Positions 16,930 through 25,403 of a DNA stretch of 64,000 nucleotides are shown here, piece by piece. The position numbers were made by a program, and so were the translations under genes. Where the stretch lies: NCBI GenBank assembly GCA_963835135.1, contig CAWIEF010000001.1:124001-188000 (forward strand). Reading direction: 5' to 3'. This stretch comes from JAVVHH01 sp963835135 (GTDB lineage Bacteria; Pseudomonadota; Alphaproteobacteria; Acetobacterales; Acetobacteraceae). The notes under the pieces are model-generated. The model had not been told where the DNA came from, made no database searches, and was given only the letters and a program-made list of their open reading frames with translations. Positions within the stretch are counted from its first letter, which is position 1. Each line of letters starts with the position of its first letter.

Positions 16930-17651
16930 TGCTGGCCGCCAGCACGCGGATGTACAACGTCGCGCCCGGCGCGACCGCCGCCTGGCGCCGCATGCTGGAG
17001 CGCGTCGGCCGGTTCCACATCGTCGAGCACGCCCATCCCGCCCCCTTGGTCGACCTCTGGAAACGCCAGGACCTCGGCTGCGCCTTCATGTGCGGCTGGC
17101 CGCTCGCGCAGGAAGCCGGCGCCCGCCCGGTCATCGCCGCCCCGGTGCCCGTCGGGGAGCACGGACCCCGCTATCGCTCGGTGTTCGTGGTGGCCGCCGC
17201 ATCCCCGTTCCAGGCGCTTCAGGACACCTTCGGCGGCCGCTTCGCCTACAACGCCAAATCCTCGCACTCCGGCTGGAACATGCCCCGCGCACACCTCGCC
17301 GCGCGCGGCGGCTGGTACGCCGCCGAGATCGGACCGTTCGGACCGCATCAGCGCGCCGCCGCCGCCGTAGCCGCCGGAGCTGCCGACATCGCAGCGTTGG
17401 ACAGCCTCGTCTGGGCGCTGCTCTGCCGTCACGACCCGGCCCTCGCCGGCGCCCTGCGCGTCGTCGATCGCACCGCCGATCAGCCGAGCCCGCCCCTCGT
17501 GGGCTCCGCCGCACTCGACGAGGCGACCCGCCTGCAAATGCAGGCCGCCGTGATGGCGCTGCCGGCGGAACTCCTGGCAGACCTCTGCCTCTCCGGCTTC
17601 GCCCCGGCGACGCTACGGGACTACGACGAAACCCTTCACTTGGTGCCGTAG
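16929..17651 (+). CDS. PhnD/SsuA/transferrin-family substrate-binding-like protein
   Basis: A 240-aa protein resembling the periplasmic phosphate/phosphite/phosphonate-binding (PhnD) fold. It shows MCGWPLAQ, VVAAASPFQALQDTFGGRFAYNA and the SHSGWNMPRA loop. It has no evident signal peptide, so it may be a cytoplasmic sensor or accessory protein rather than a transport receptor. The ATG at 16929 overlaps the preceding stop by one base (TGATG), making it the last gene of the hutI-hutU transcript. Its 3' end overlaps the convergent upp gene by 16 bp. The family call is moderate and the ligand unknown. Confidence 0.75.
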   Translation: MLAASTRMYNVAPGATAAWRRMLERVGRFHIVEHAHPAPLVDLWKRQDLGCAFMCGWPLAQEAGARPVIAAPVPVGEHGPRYRSVFVVAAASPFQALQDTFGGRFAYNAKSSHSGWNMPRAHLAARGGWYAAEIGPFGPHQRAAAAVAAGAADIAALDSLVWALLCRHDPALAGALRVVDRTADQPSPPLVGSAALDEATRLQMQAAVMALPAELLADLCLSGFAPATLRDYDETLHLVP

Positions 17652-18274
17652 AGCCGATCCCCCGCGTCGCCCAGGCCGGGGCGGATATACCCGTGCTCGT
17701 CGAGGCCGCGGTCCACCGCGGCGGTGAACACCGGCACGTCCGCATGATCCTGCTGCAACACCGCCAGCCCCTCCGGCGCGGCGAGCAGACATACGAAGCG
17801 GAGCTGGGTGACGCCGGCCTGCCGCAGCCGGGACAGCGCCGCCGCCGCCGAGTGCCCGGTCGCCAGCATCGGGTCGACCACGATCACGAGCCGGTCGGCG
17901 ATGTCCTCCGGCAGCTTGAGGTAGTATTCGACCGGGATCAGCGTCTGCGGATCGCGATACAGCCCGATATGCCCGACGCGCGCCGACGGCACCAAATCCA
18001 GCATCCCGTCCAGGATGCCGTTTCCCGCCCGCAGGATCGGCACGAAACACAGCTTCTTGCCCGCCAGCGCCGGCGCGTCCATCCGCTCCAGCGGCGTGTC
18101 GATCGCGACCATCTCCAGCGGTAGATCGCGCGTCACCTCATACGCCAGCAGAAGGCTGAGCTCGCGGGTGATCTGGCGGAAGGCGGCCGTCGCCGTCCGT
18201 TCGCGGCGCAGCAACGTCAGCTTGTGTTGCACCAGGGGGTGATCGAGAACCGTGACCTGCGGCCGGTCAGCCAT
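17636..18274 (-). CDS. upp: Uracil phosphoribosyltransferase
   Basis: A 212-aa enzyme that makes UMP from uracil and PRPP. It is the usual length for the family. The PRPP-binding loop VVDPMLATGHS sits at about residues 132-142, and the uracil site GYIRPGLGDAGDR at the C-terminus. It overlaps the Urc1-like gene by 8 bp. In the reductive-independent URC uracil-catabolism pathway a uracil phosphoribosyltransferase-like protein (Urc6) works with the Urc1 GTP-cyclohydrolase-II homologue. The overlap suggests this copy serves that route rather than, or as well as, general salvage. Confidence 0.93.
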   Translation of the reverse strand: MADRPQVTVLDHPLVQHKLTLLRRERTATAAFRQITRELSLLLAYEVTRDLPLEMVAIDTPLERMDAPALAGKKLCFVPILRAGNGILDGMLDLVPSARVGHIGLYRDPQTLIPVEYYLKLPEDIADRLVIVVDPMLATGHSAAAALSRLRQAGVTQLRFVCLLAAPEGLAVLQQDHADVPVFTAAVDRGLDEHGYIRPGLGDAGDRLYGTK

Positions 18275-19544
18275 TCAGCGTCCGGCCCTTGGCGACCTGC
18301 AACTCGGCCTCGTCCGGCACATCCGGGCTGAAATAGCCCGCCGCCTTCTTCGCATCCATCTCCACGCTGGCCTCCGGCGGGATCAGCGCCTCCGGAATCG
18401 CCACCCGCTCGATCACCTCGATGCCGCTGTCCACGATCGGCGCGTATTTCAGGTTGCTCATCGAGACGAGCCTGTCGATCCGCCTGATCCCGAGCCAATG
18501 CAGCACGTCCGGCATCAGCTCCTGGAACCGCATGTCCGTCACCCCGGCCACGCACTCGGTCCGCTGGAAATAGTTCTCCGCCCGGTCGCCCCCCTCCTGC
18601 CGCTTGCGCGCGTTGTAGACCAGGAACTTCGTCACTTCCCCGAGCGCGCGGCCCTCCTTGCGGTTGTAGACGACCACCCCGGCGCCGCCCTGCTGCGCCA
18701 TCTCGACGCAGACTTCAATCCCATGCGTGAGATACGGCCGGCACGTGCAGATGTCCGACCCGAACACGTCCGACCCGTTGCACTCGTCGTGAATGCGGCA
18801 GGCGATCTTGGTCTCCGGGCGGCCGAGTTTCGCCGGATCGCCGAACAGGTAGACGGTGGCCCCCCCGATCGGCGGCAGGAACACGTCCAGGTCGGGCCGG
18901 GTCACCAGCTCCGGGAACATGCCGGCGGTGTGCTCGAACAGCGCGCGCCGCAGCTCCGCCACCGGCACGCCGAACCGCCGGGCCACGCCGGGCAGATGCC
19001 AGACCGGCTCGATCGCCACCTTCGTCACACGGACATCGCCGGCCTGCGTCAGCACCGTCCCATCCGGGACGAGCCGCCCGGCCCGCACCGCCTCGTTCAG
19101 CTCCGGCATGTTGATGTGGGCTTTGGTGATCGAGATCGTCGGCCGGATGTCGAGCCCGGCCGCCAGCTCGTCGGCAAAGATCTCCGTCGTCAGATGCCCC
19201 CACGGGTCCATCGACACGATCGCCCCCGGCTCCGCCCATTGCGGAAACGGCCCGATGCTGGCGGCGGGCTTGGTGTTGGTCAGGTCTGGCCGGTGCCCCG
19301 CCGCAAGCTGCCCGGATGCGACCGCGAGCGCCCGATACACCGAATACGCGCCCGCATGCGCCCCGATCACGTTGCGTTCGGCCGGGTCCGCGATCGTGGC
19401 GACCACCGGGCCGCGCGCCCGCCCCTCCCCCGCCCCCCAAACAACCGGCCGCCGCACCACCGCATTGCGCGGGTGCGAGGTCAGCACGATGGGGCGCTTC
19501 GGCGCCGGGTTATTCGTTCGGATCGGAAAGTCCATGACCGGCAC
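18267..19544 (-). CDS. GTP cyclohydrolase II-family protein, Urc1-like
   Basis: A 425-aa protein with a long N-terminal region (about 225 residues) followed by a GTP cyclohydrolase II core. The zinc site is complete: RIHDEC, then CTC after ten residues (Cys255, Cys266, Cys268). The canonical GRGIG loop reads GRALG, a departure from RibA. This extended layout, plus the overlap with upp, fits Urc1, the RibA homologue of the URC uracil-degradation pathway known from yeasts and bacteria, rather than riboflavin synthesis. No RibB or other riboflavin gene is near. The pathway partner Urc4 (DUF1688) is not adjacent. Confidence 0.85.
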   Translation of the reverse strand: MPVMDFPIRTNNPAPKRPIVLTSHPRNAVVRRPVVWGAGEGRARGPVVATIADPAERNVIGAHAGAYSVYRALAVASGQLAAGHRPDLTNTKPAASIGPFPQWAEPGAIVSMDPWGHLTTEIFADELAAGLDIRPTISITKAHINMPELNEAVRAGRLVPDGTVLTQAGDVRVTKVAIEPVWHLPGVARRFGVPVAELRRALFEHTAGMFPELVTRPDLDVFLPPIGGATVYLFGDPAKLGRPETKIACRIHDECNGSDVFGSDICTCRPYLTHGIEVCVEMAQQGGAGVVVYNRKEGRALGEVTKFLVYNARKRQEGGDRAENYFQRTECVAGVTDMRFQELMPDVLHWLGIRRIDRLVSMSNLKYAPIVDSGIEVIERVAIPEALIPPEASVEMDAKKAAGYFSPDVPDEAELQVAKGRTLNG

Positions 19545-19568
19545 GCTAAGGATGAGGCGAGGATACGG

Positions 19569-20783
19569 TCAATGTGTTGCGCGATGGTTAAGCTGCGGCA
19601 GCGACCGCTGGAACGTGCGGTGCCCGCCTTTGAAAGCCGTGATCGCCGGAGCGAGCTCCGCCACCGCTTGGGCCTCGGTAGCCGCATCGAACAGGACGAG
19701 GTCGGCCGGAGCGCCCACCCGGACCCCATAATCCTGCCGCATCAGGCGCGCCGGCCGCTCCGTGACCATTCTGAAGCATTCCGTAAGCCCCGCCTCGTCG
19801 GCCACCTGCGCCACGTTGGCGAACAGGTTCGCGATCCGCAGCAGGTTGCCGTCGCCATACGGCGTGAACGGGTTCAGCACGTTGTTGGTCGAAATCGAGC
19901 AGTTCACCCCCTGCGCGAGCAGCCGCTGCGCCGGAGCGACGCCCCGCGGGATGTTCTCGGTCGCGCCGCGGCCCATCAGGAACAGGTCTGTCGCGGGCAG
20001 CACCGTCACCGCCACCCCGGCGCCCGCCAGCCGCGCTGCCAACGCGTCGAACTGCGCCGGCGGCATCGCCGAGAGCTTGGTCGCATGCCCGATCGCCACC
20101 CGGCCGCCCCACCCGAACGCCTCCGTCATCCGGCAGACCTCGTCGGCATCGGGCTCGGCCGGATCAAGGTCGAAGTCGAGGTGCAGGTCGATATCGAGAT
20201 CGAATCGCCGGGCCAGCGCGAAGATCCGGGCGATCTGCCCGTGCGAGTCCGCATCGATATACGGCGCGCCCCCCACCAGGTCGCAGCCGAGCTCCAGCGC
20301 CTCGACCAGCACCGCCTCGCACCCGGGATCGTCCAGCAGACCCTCCTGCGGAAACGCGCACAGCTGCAGGTCGATTGCCCCGGCATAATCCCGCTTGAGC
20401 GCGAGCAGCGCTCGCACGCTGGTCAGCCCGATGCGCGGATCGACCTCCACATGCGTCCGCATCCGGGTCGTGCCGTGCAGGATCGCGCGCTCCAGCGTGC
20501 GCCGCGCGCGGTCGTAGACGTCCTGCTCGGTGAAGTCGCGCTTGGCCGCCTTCACCGAGGCGACGGCCTCGGCCAGCGTGCCGAGCTGGCACGTGCAACG
20601 CCCCATGATGCCGGACTTGTCGAGATGGACATGCGTCTCTACCAGCCCGGCGCATACCAGCCGACCGCCCGCCTCCTCGGCCGGGCCGTCATGCGGCAGC
20701 CCGCGCCCGACCGCGGCGATGCGGCCGTCGAGCAGCCCGATGTCGCCGAGATGGGTGTTGCGGATCACATGGTCGAACGTCAC
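19569..20783 (-). CDS. Cytosine deaminase-like amidohydrolase
   Basis: A 404-aa metal-dependent hydrolase of the cytosine deaminase (CodA) group. The metal-binding HxH is ETHVHLDKSG (His51, His53), followed by RTHVEVD, LHLDFDLDP (replacing the HCDE motif of classical CodA), and IGHATKLSAM. The GTG at 20783 overlaps the permease stop (GTGA). With an importer upstream and uracil-using enzymes downstream, deamination of cytosine or a modified cytosine to uracil is the natural reading. The altered HCDE motif leaves room for another amino-azine or pyrimidine substrate. Confidence 0.8.
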   Translation of the reverse strand: MTFDHVIRNTHLGDIGLLDGRIAAVGRGLPHDGPAEEAGGRLVCAGLVETHVHLDKSGIMGRCTCQLGTLAEAVASVKAAKRDFTEQDVYDRARRTLERAILHGTTRMRTHVEVDPRIGLTSVRALLALKRDYAGAIDLQLCAFPQEGLLDDPGCEAVLVEALELGCDLVGGAPYIDADSHGQIARIFALARRFDLDIDLHLDFDLDPAEPDADEVCRMTEAFGWGGRVAIGHATKLSAMPPAQFDALAARLAGAGVAVTVLPATDLFLMGRGATENIPRGVAPAQRLLAQGVNCSISTNNVLNPFTPYGDGNLLRIANLFANVAQVADEAGLTECFRMVTERPARLMRQDYGVRVGAPADLVLFDAATEAQAVAELAPAITAFKGGHRTFQRSLPQLNHRATH

Positions 20784-21571
20784 GGAACTCGGCGGCGCAG
20801 CAAAAGGATGGCGCCGAGCGCCGAAAGAATAATAACCAGCGAGACCGCGGTCGTGGACGCGCCCAACGCATACAGCACGGGGGTGGTGACGTTGGTGGTC
20901 ATGCCGAAGATCTCGAGCGGCAGCGTGTTGTCGCTGCCAGCCGTCAGCAGCGTCCGCGCGAACTCGTCCCACGACAGCGTCAGCCCGAACAGCGCAATGC
21001 CGATCACGCTGGGCAGGATGATCGGCAGCACCACGTGGCGGAAGCGTTGCCACGAGGACGCGCCCAAGTCGCGCGCCGCCTCCTCCCAGCTTCGGTCGAA
21101 CCGGTTGAACACCGCGAACATGATCAGCACCCCGAACGGCACCGTCCACGTCAGCTGCGCGCCGAACCCCGAACTCCACCAATCCGTGTCCAGCCCGGAC
21201 TGGCTGAACACCAGCCCCACCCCAAGGCTGATCAGGATCGAGGGCACGATGAGGCTCACGAGCGTGAGCGTCAGCAGCGTTCCGGCGCCAGCAAACCGTC
21301 GCCGGAACGCAAGCCCGGCCAGCAGCGAGATCAGCACCGTCGCCGTCATGACCATCAGCGCGAGCACGACGGACCGGCCCGCCGCCCCCCAGATGTCGCC
21401 CACCGCCTGCTGCGCGAACAGCGAGTGAAACCAATACGTCGAGACGCCCCGCATCGGAAACGTCAGCCCCCCGCCGGGTCCCTGGAACGAGAGCACCATA
21501 ATCGTCACCGTCGGGCCGTAGAGGAACAGCACGAACAGCGCGAAGCCGGCCAGCAGCAGCGCACGGCGCAT
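20780..21571 (-). CDS. ABC transporter permease, PotC-like
   Basis: A 263-aa inner-membrane permease with six predicted helices and the EAA-type loop EEAARDLGASSWQRFRHVVLP that contacts the ATPase. It belongs to the polyamine/opine-type (PotC) branch. The ATG at 21571 overlaps the stop of the first permease by one base (TGATG), and its own stop overlaps the deaminase start, so the operon is tightly coupled. It is presumed to form a heterodimer with the product of 21571-22416. Confidence 0.9.
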   Translation of the reverse strand: MRRALLLAGFALFVLFLYGPTVTIMVLSFQGPGGGLTFPMRGVSTYWFHSLFAQQAVGDIWGAAGRSVVLALMVMTATVLISLLAGLAFRRRFAGAGTLLTLTLVSLIVPSILISLGVGLVFSQSGLDTDWWSSGFGAQLTWTVPFGVLIMFAVFNRFDRSWEEAARDLGASSWQRFRHVVLPIILPSVIGIALFGLTLSWDEFARTLLTAGSDNTLPLEIFGMTTNVTTPVLYALGASTTAVSLVIILSALGAILLLRRRVP

Positions 21572-22416
21572 CAGAGCTCCTGGCGGATGTCGACCGCCCG
21601 GAGGATCGCGCCGATCAGCAGCAGGACGATCGCCAGCAGCACCACCGCATTCGCGCACGCCGCCGGGTATTGCAGCAGCCCGATGCCGTTGGCGATCATC
21701 AGCCCGACCGACGCGCTCTGCCCGCCGCTCATCAGCCGCACCGTGGCAAAGTCGCCCATCACCAGGGTGATCACGAACACCGAGCCGATGGCGATGCCCG
21801 GCTTGCATAGCGGAACGATGACGCTCCGCACCACCTGGAACGGCCCGGCCCCCGCGTCGGTCGCCGCCTCGATCAGGCTCCGGTCGATCCGCATCATCGT
21901 GTTGAAGATCGGCACCACCATGAACAGCGTGTACAGGTGAACGAACGCCAAGATCACGGCGAAGTCGGAGAACAGCAGCCACTCCAGCGGCCTGTCCGCG
22001 ATCCCCGTCGACAGCAGCGCGCGGTTCAACAGGCCCTCGCGCCCGAGGAACGGCACCCACGCGATCATGCGGATGATGTTCGACGTCAGGAACGGGATCG
22101 TGCAGACCAGGAACAGCGCCGTCTGCATCAGCGCCCCCCGGACCACGAACGCCAGCACGTAAGCCACGAAGAAGCCCAGCACGAGCGTGATCGCCCAAAC
22201 GATCGCGGCGTAGCGCAGCGTGTTCAGATAGGTGCGCCAGGTGACGCTGGAGAACAGCAGGTCCGTGTAGTTGGTCAGCACGAAACGCGGCAGGATGCGC
22301 ACGCTGTCGTAGTCGAGGAAGCTGACCACGACGATCGCCGCGAGCGGAACGACCACGAACCCCACCAGCAGGAACACCAGCGGCCCGACCTGCGCCGCCG
22401 TCAGCAGCGGCCGCAT
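21571..22416 (-). CDS. ABC transporter permease, PotB-like
   Basis: A 281-aa inner-membrane permease with an N-terminal helix (VGPLVFLLVGFVVVPLAAIV) and five more. The conserved cytoplasmic loop reads EAATDAGAGPFQVVRSVIVP. It starts immediately after the binding-protein stop (zero spacing) and ends in a one-base overlap with the second permease. It forms the membrane channel with that protein. No ATPase of the matching type lies in this operon. Confidence 0.9.
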   Translation of the reverse strand: MRPLLTAAQVGPLVFLLVGFVVVPLAAIVVVSFLDYDSVRILPRFVLTNYTDLLFSSVTWRTYLNTLRYAAIVWAITLVLGFFVAYVLAFVVRGALMQTALFLVCTIPFLTSNIIRMIAWVPFLGREGLLNRALLSTGIADRPLEWLLFSDFAVILAFVHLYTLFMVVPIFNTMMRIDRSLIEAATDAGAGPFQVVRSVIVPLCKPGIAIGSVFVITLVMGDFATVRLMSGGQSASVGLMIANGIGLLQYPAACANAVVLLAIVLLLIGAILRAVDIRQEL

Positions 22417-23685
22417 CTAGGCGGCGATGAACTCGTTCCATTTCTGGATCATGTAGCGGTCCTCGTCCATCACCGAGTTCCAGCACGCGACGTGGCTCAT
22501 GCGGTCCATGAACGCGCCCCCGTCCCGGCTCTCGCCCGGCTTGGCGATCACCTTGCCGTCCGGGCTCGTGATGTCCTCCGTCGTCGGCTTGCCTTCCATC
22601 CAATAGCCCCACTCGTTGGCGCTCATGAACTGTTGAGCCGTCTCCAGCACCGCGCTGTAATAGCCCTGCCGGTTCAGATACGCCCCGCACCAGCCGGACA
22701 GGTACCAGTTGATGTATTCATAGGCCGCGTCGAGCTGCAGCCCGGTCAGGTGCTTGGCGATCCCCAGTCCGCCGCCCCACCCGCGATAGCCTTCCTCGAG
22801 CGGCTGATACACGCACGGAATGCCTTTGGCCCGCACCGCCGTCACCGCCGGCGACCACATGGACTGGATCACCACCTCGCCGGACGCCATCAGGTTGACG
22901 CTCTCGTCGAACGACTTCCAGAACGCCCGGAACTGCCCCGCCTTCTTGTTCTCGATCAGGAACGCGATCGTCTTGTCGATCTCGGGCTTCGTCATGTTGC
23001 CCTTGTCGCCATACTTGATCAGCCCGGCGCTCTCCATCACCATCGCCGCATCCATGATCCCGATCCCGGGGATGTTCAGGATCGACGCCTTGCCCTTGAA
23101 CGCCGGATCGATCAGGTCCTTCCAGTTGCGGATCGGCTTGCCGATCAGGTCCGGGCGCAAACCGAGCGTGTCGGCGTTGTAGATCGTCGGGATGATCGTC
23201 ATCCACTGCGTCGGAGCCGCCGCGAACTTGGTCGACGTCGCGCTCTCGACGAAGCTGACCTTCGAAGGCGCCGTCCCTTGCGCCACGACCGACTCCGGCG
23301 TCAGCTTCCCCGTCGTGAAGATCGGCACGATCTTGTCGTACAGCTTGATCTTCTTGGTATCCAACGGCGCCAGCACGCCCGTCGGGAAGATCTTCTTGCA
23401 CAGGAAATACTCGATGTCCGCCACGTCGTAGGAGCGCGGCTGGGTGACCGCCTTCTGCGTCACCGCGTCCGTGTCCAGCGCCGTCATGCTGAGCGTGAAC
23501 CCGAGATCGGCCTTTACCTTGTCCGCGATGGCGTTGAGGTTGGAGACCCCGGTCCCGAACTGGCGCAGCGTCACGTCCTTGATGTTCTGCGCCCAGATGG
23601 TCGGGAAGCCCGTGATCGCGCCGCTGCCGATGGCAGCCCCAGTGCCGGCGAGAACGGCGCGGCGGGTCGTTTTGCCTGTCGTCAT
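22417..23685 (-). CDS. ABC transporter substrate-binding protein, PotD-like, Tat-exported
   Basis: A 422-aa periplasmic binding protein of the polyamine/thiamine-type (PotD) group. The N-terminus TTGKTTRRAVLAG with a following hydrophobic segment is a clear Tat signal (twin Arg, then GFPTIWAQN at the cleavage region). A strong AAGGAGG site precedes the ATG. It heads the operon that continues with two permeases, a cytosine-deaminase-like enzyme, the Urc1-like protein and upp. The ligand is therefore probably a pyrimidine or related base; this is inference, as the family also binds polyamines. Confidence 0.88.
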   Translation of the reverse strand: MTTGKTTRRAVLAGTGAAIGSGAITGFPTIWAQNIKDVTLRQFGTGVSNLNAIADKVKADLGFTLSMTALDTDAVTQKAVTQPRSYDVADIEYFLCKKIFPTGVLAPLDTKKIKLYDKIVPIFTTGKLTPESVVAQGTAPSKVSFVESATSTKFAAAPTQWMTIIPTIYNADTLGLRPDLIGKPIRNWKDLIDPAFKGKASILNIPGIGIMDAAMVMESAGLIKYGDKGNMTKPEIDKTIAFLIENKKAGQFRAFWKSFDESVNLMASGEVVIQSMWSPAVTAVRAKGIPCVYQPLEEGYRGWGGGLGIAKHLTGLQLDAAYEYINWYLSGWCGAYLNRQGYYSAVLETAQQFMSANEWGYWMEGKPTTEDITSPDGKVIAKPGESRDGGAFMDRMSHVACWNSVMDEDRYMIQKWNEFIAA

Positions 23686-23829
23686 GGGTCGGTCCTCCTT
23701 GGCGGGCCGGAGCCTAGCATGGCGGCGGCCCGGCGCTATCGGCAGGGCCGGAGAAAATCCCGCCCTCCAACGCCGTTCGCCCCTGACGCAGGCAGATGCT
23801 CGCGCCCATGCCGCCGCTTTGCGCAGCCG

Positions 23830-24765
23830 CTAGGCGGCAAGGATCCGCGCGCGCGTGACCTCGCCCATGACCATGCCATCGGCCGCGACGATGCGGGCGG
23901 CTTCGGCGTGCGCGGTCAGGAGGGCGGAGAGGGCTTCGCGCAGGTTGGTGCCGGGCGCGAGCGCGGGCCCGGGCCCGGGCGCGCCGGTGGGCGCGGTCAT
24001 GATCGTGTCCACCGTCATCAGCGCCAGGCGGCGGAACGCACGGTCGGGCCCGAGAAACGCGTCGACGAACGGATCGGCCGGCGTCGCCAGGATCGCGGCG
24101 GGCGTGTCGAACTGCAGCAGCTTGCCCTCCCGCATGATGGCGATCCGGTCGGCCATCCGCAGCGCCTCCTCCATGTCGTGCGTCACCATCACCACCGTCT
24201 TCTTGACCCGGCGCAAGATGGCCTTGAACTCGTCCTGCAGCCGCGTCCGCGCGATCGGGTCGATCGCCCCGAACGGCTCGTCCATCAGCATCACCGGCGG
24301 GTCGGCCGCCAGCGCCCGCGCGACCCCGACCCGCTGCCGCTGCCCGCCCGACAGCGCCGCCGGGCGCCGCCTGCGCATGACCGCCGGGTCCAGGCCGACC
24401 AGATGCAGCATCTCGTCCACCCGCGCATCGATCCGGGCAGCCGTCCAGCCCAGCAGCCGCGGCACCGTGCCGATGTTCTGCGCCACCGTCATGTGCGGGA
24501 ACAGACCGACGTTCTGGATGACGTAGCCGATCGTGCGCCGGAGCAGGACCGGATCGCCCCGCGTGACGTCCTGGCCGGCGACGAGGATGCGGCCGGCGGT
24601 CGGCTCGATCAGGCGGTTGATCATCCGCAGCGTCGTGGTCTTGCCGCAGCCGGACGGGCCGATCAGCGCGACGGTCGCGCCCTCCGGGATCTCGAGGCTG
24701 ACCCGGTCGACCGACGGAGCGGCCGCGCCGGCAAACGTCTTCGTCACCCCAACGAGCGAAATCAT
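23830..24765 (-). CDS. ABC transporter ATP-binding protein, quaternary-amine (OpuCA/ProV-like)
   Basis: A 311-aa ATPase of the quaternary amine transporter family. Walker A is GPSGCGKTTT, the signature LSGGQRQRVGVARALAADP, Walker B VMLMDEPFGAID, and H-loop VTHD. The region after about residue 245 is a short divergent CBS-like tail rather than a full regulatory pair. The ATG at 24765 overlaps the upstream permease stop (ATGA). It is the last gene of the five-gene operon starting at 28381 and powers the two permeases encoded just upstream. The 144 bp after it, before the next operon's start, show no strong terminator. Confidence 0.9.
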   Translation of the reverse strand: MISLVGVTKTFAGAAAPSVDRVSLEIPEGATVALIGPSGCGKTTTLRMINRLIEPTAGRILVAGQDVTRGDPVLLRRTIGYVIQNVGLFPHMTVAQNIGTVPRLLGWTAARIDARVDEMLHLVGLDPAVMRRRRPAALSGGQRQRVGVARALAADPPVMLMDEPFGAIDPIARTRLQDEFKAILRRVKKTVVMVTHDMEEALRMADRIAIMREGKLLQFDTPAAILATPADPFVDAFLGPDRAFRRLALMTVDTIMTAPTGAPGPGPALAPGTNLREALSALLTAHAEAARIVAADGMVMGEVTRARILAA

Positions 24766-25403
24766 ACTGTTACCATAACGAACAGGCGGCGCTCGATCGC
24801 CCCCATCCCGAACTCCGCGGCGATCGCCAGCAGCGCGATCGGGACGGCGCCGACCAGGAGCCGGGAGTAGTCCATCAGCGCGATCCCCGCGGTGATGAAA
24901 TCCCCAAGGCCGCCGCCGCCGATGAACGACGCGAGCGTCGCCCCCGAAATGACCTGCACGGCGGCGGTCCGGATGCCGCCGAAGATCGAGGGCGCGGCCA
25001 AAGGCAGGCGGACGCGCCAGAGGATCTGGCCCCGCCGCATCCCCATGCCGGCCGCCGCGTCGATGAGGTCGGCCTCGACCTCGCGCAGGCCGATCAGGCT
25101 GTTGATCAGGATCGGCGGCACCGCCAGCACCACCAGGGCGACGATCGAGGGAACCAGGCCGATGCCGAGCATCGGCAGCGCCGCCGCCAGGATCGCCAGG
25201 CTCGGGATGGTGCGGACCGCGTTGACCAGCCCCACCGTGAGCCCGGCCCCGACACGCGTCGGCAGCACCAGCACCGCCAACGGAAAACCGATCAGCAGCC
25301 CGAGCCCGAGTGAAATCCCGCTCATCAGCAAATGCTGCCGCAAGGCGGCCAGGAACTCGGCCTGATGGCCGCCGATCCACCGCACCGCGTCCATCACGAT
25401 CAT
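24762..25403 (-). CDS. ABC transporter permease, quaternary-amine (OpuCB/ProW-like)
   Basis: A 213-aa permease with about five to six helices and the loop EVEADLIDAAAGMGMRRGQI. NAVRTIPSLAILAAALP near the centre is typical of the OpuCB/ProW group. ATGA overlaps on both sides tie it to the other permease and the ATPase. It has no fused binding domain, unlike EgtU or OpuBC proteins; here the binding protein is a separate gene. Confidence 0.9.
   Translation of the reverse strand: MIVMDAVRWIGGHQAEFLAALRQHLLMSGISLGLGLLIGFPLAVLVLPTRVGAGLTVGLVNAVRTIPSLAILAAALPMLGIGLVPSIVALVVLAVPPILINSLIGLREVEADLIDAAAGMGMRRGQILWRVRLPLAAPSIFGGIRTAAVQVISGATLASFIGGGGLGDFITAGIALMDYSRLLVGAVPIALLAIAAEFGMGAIERRLFVMVTV

Noticed and set aside
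18267..19544. Riboflavin-biosynthesis GTP cyclohydrolase II (RibA)
   Set aside because: The long extra N-terminal region, altered GRGIG loop and overlap with upp point to the Urc1 branch instead.
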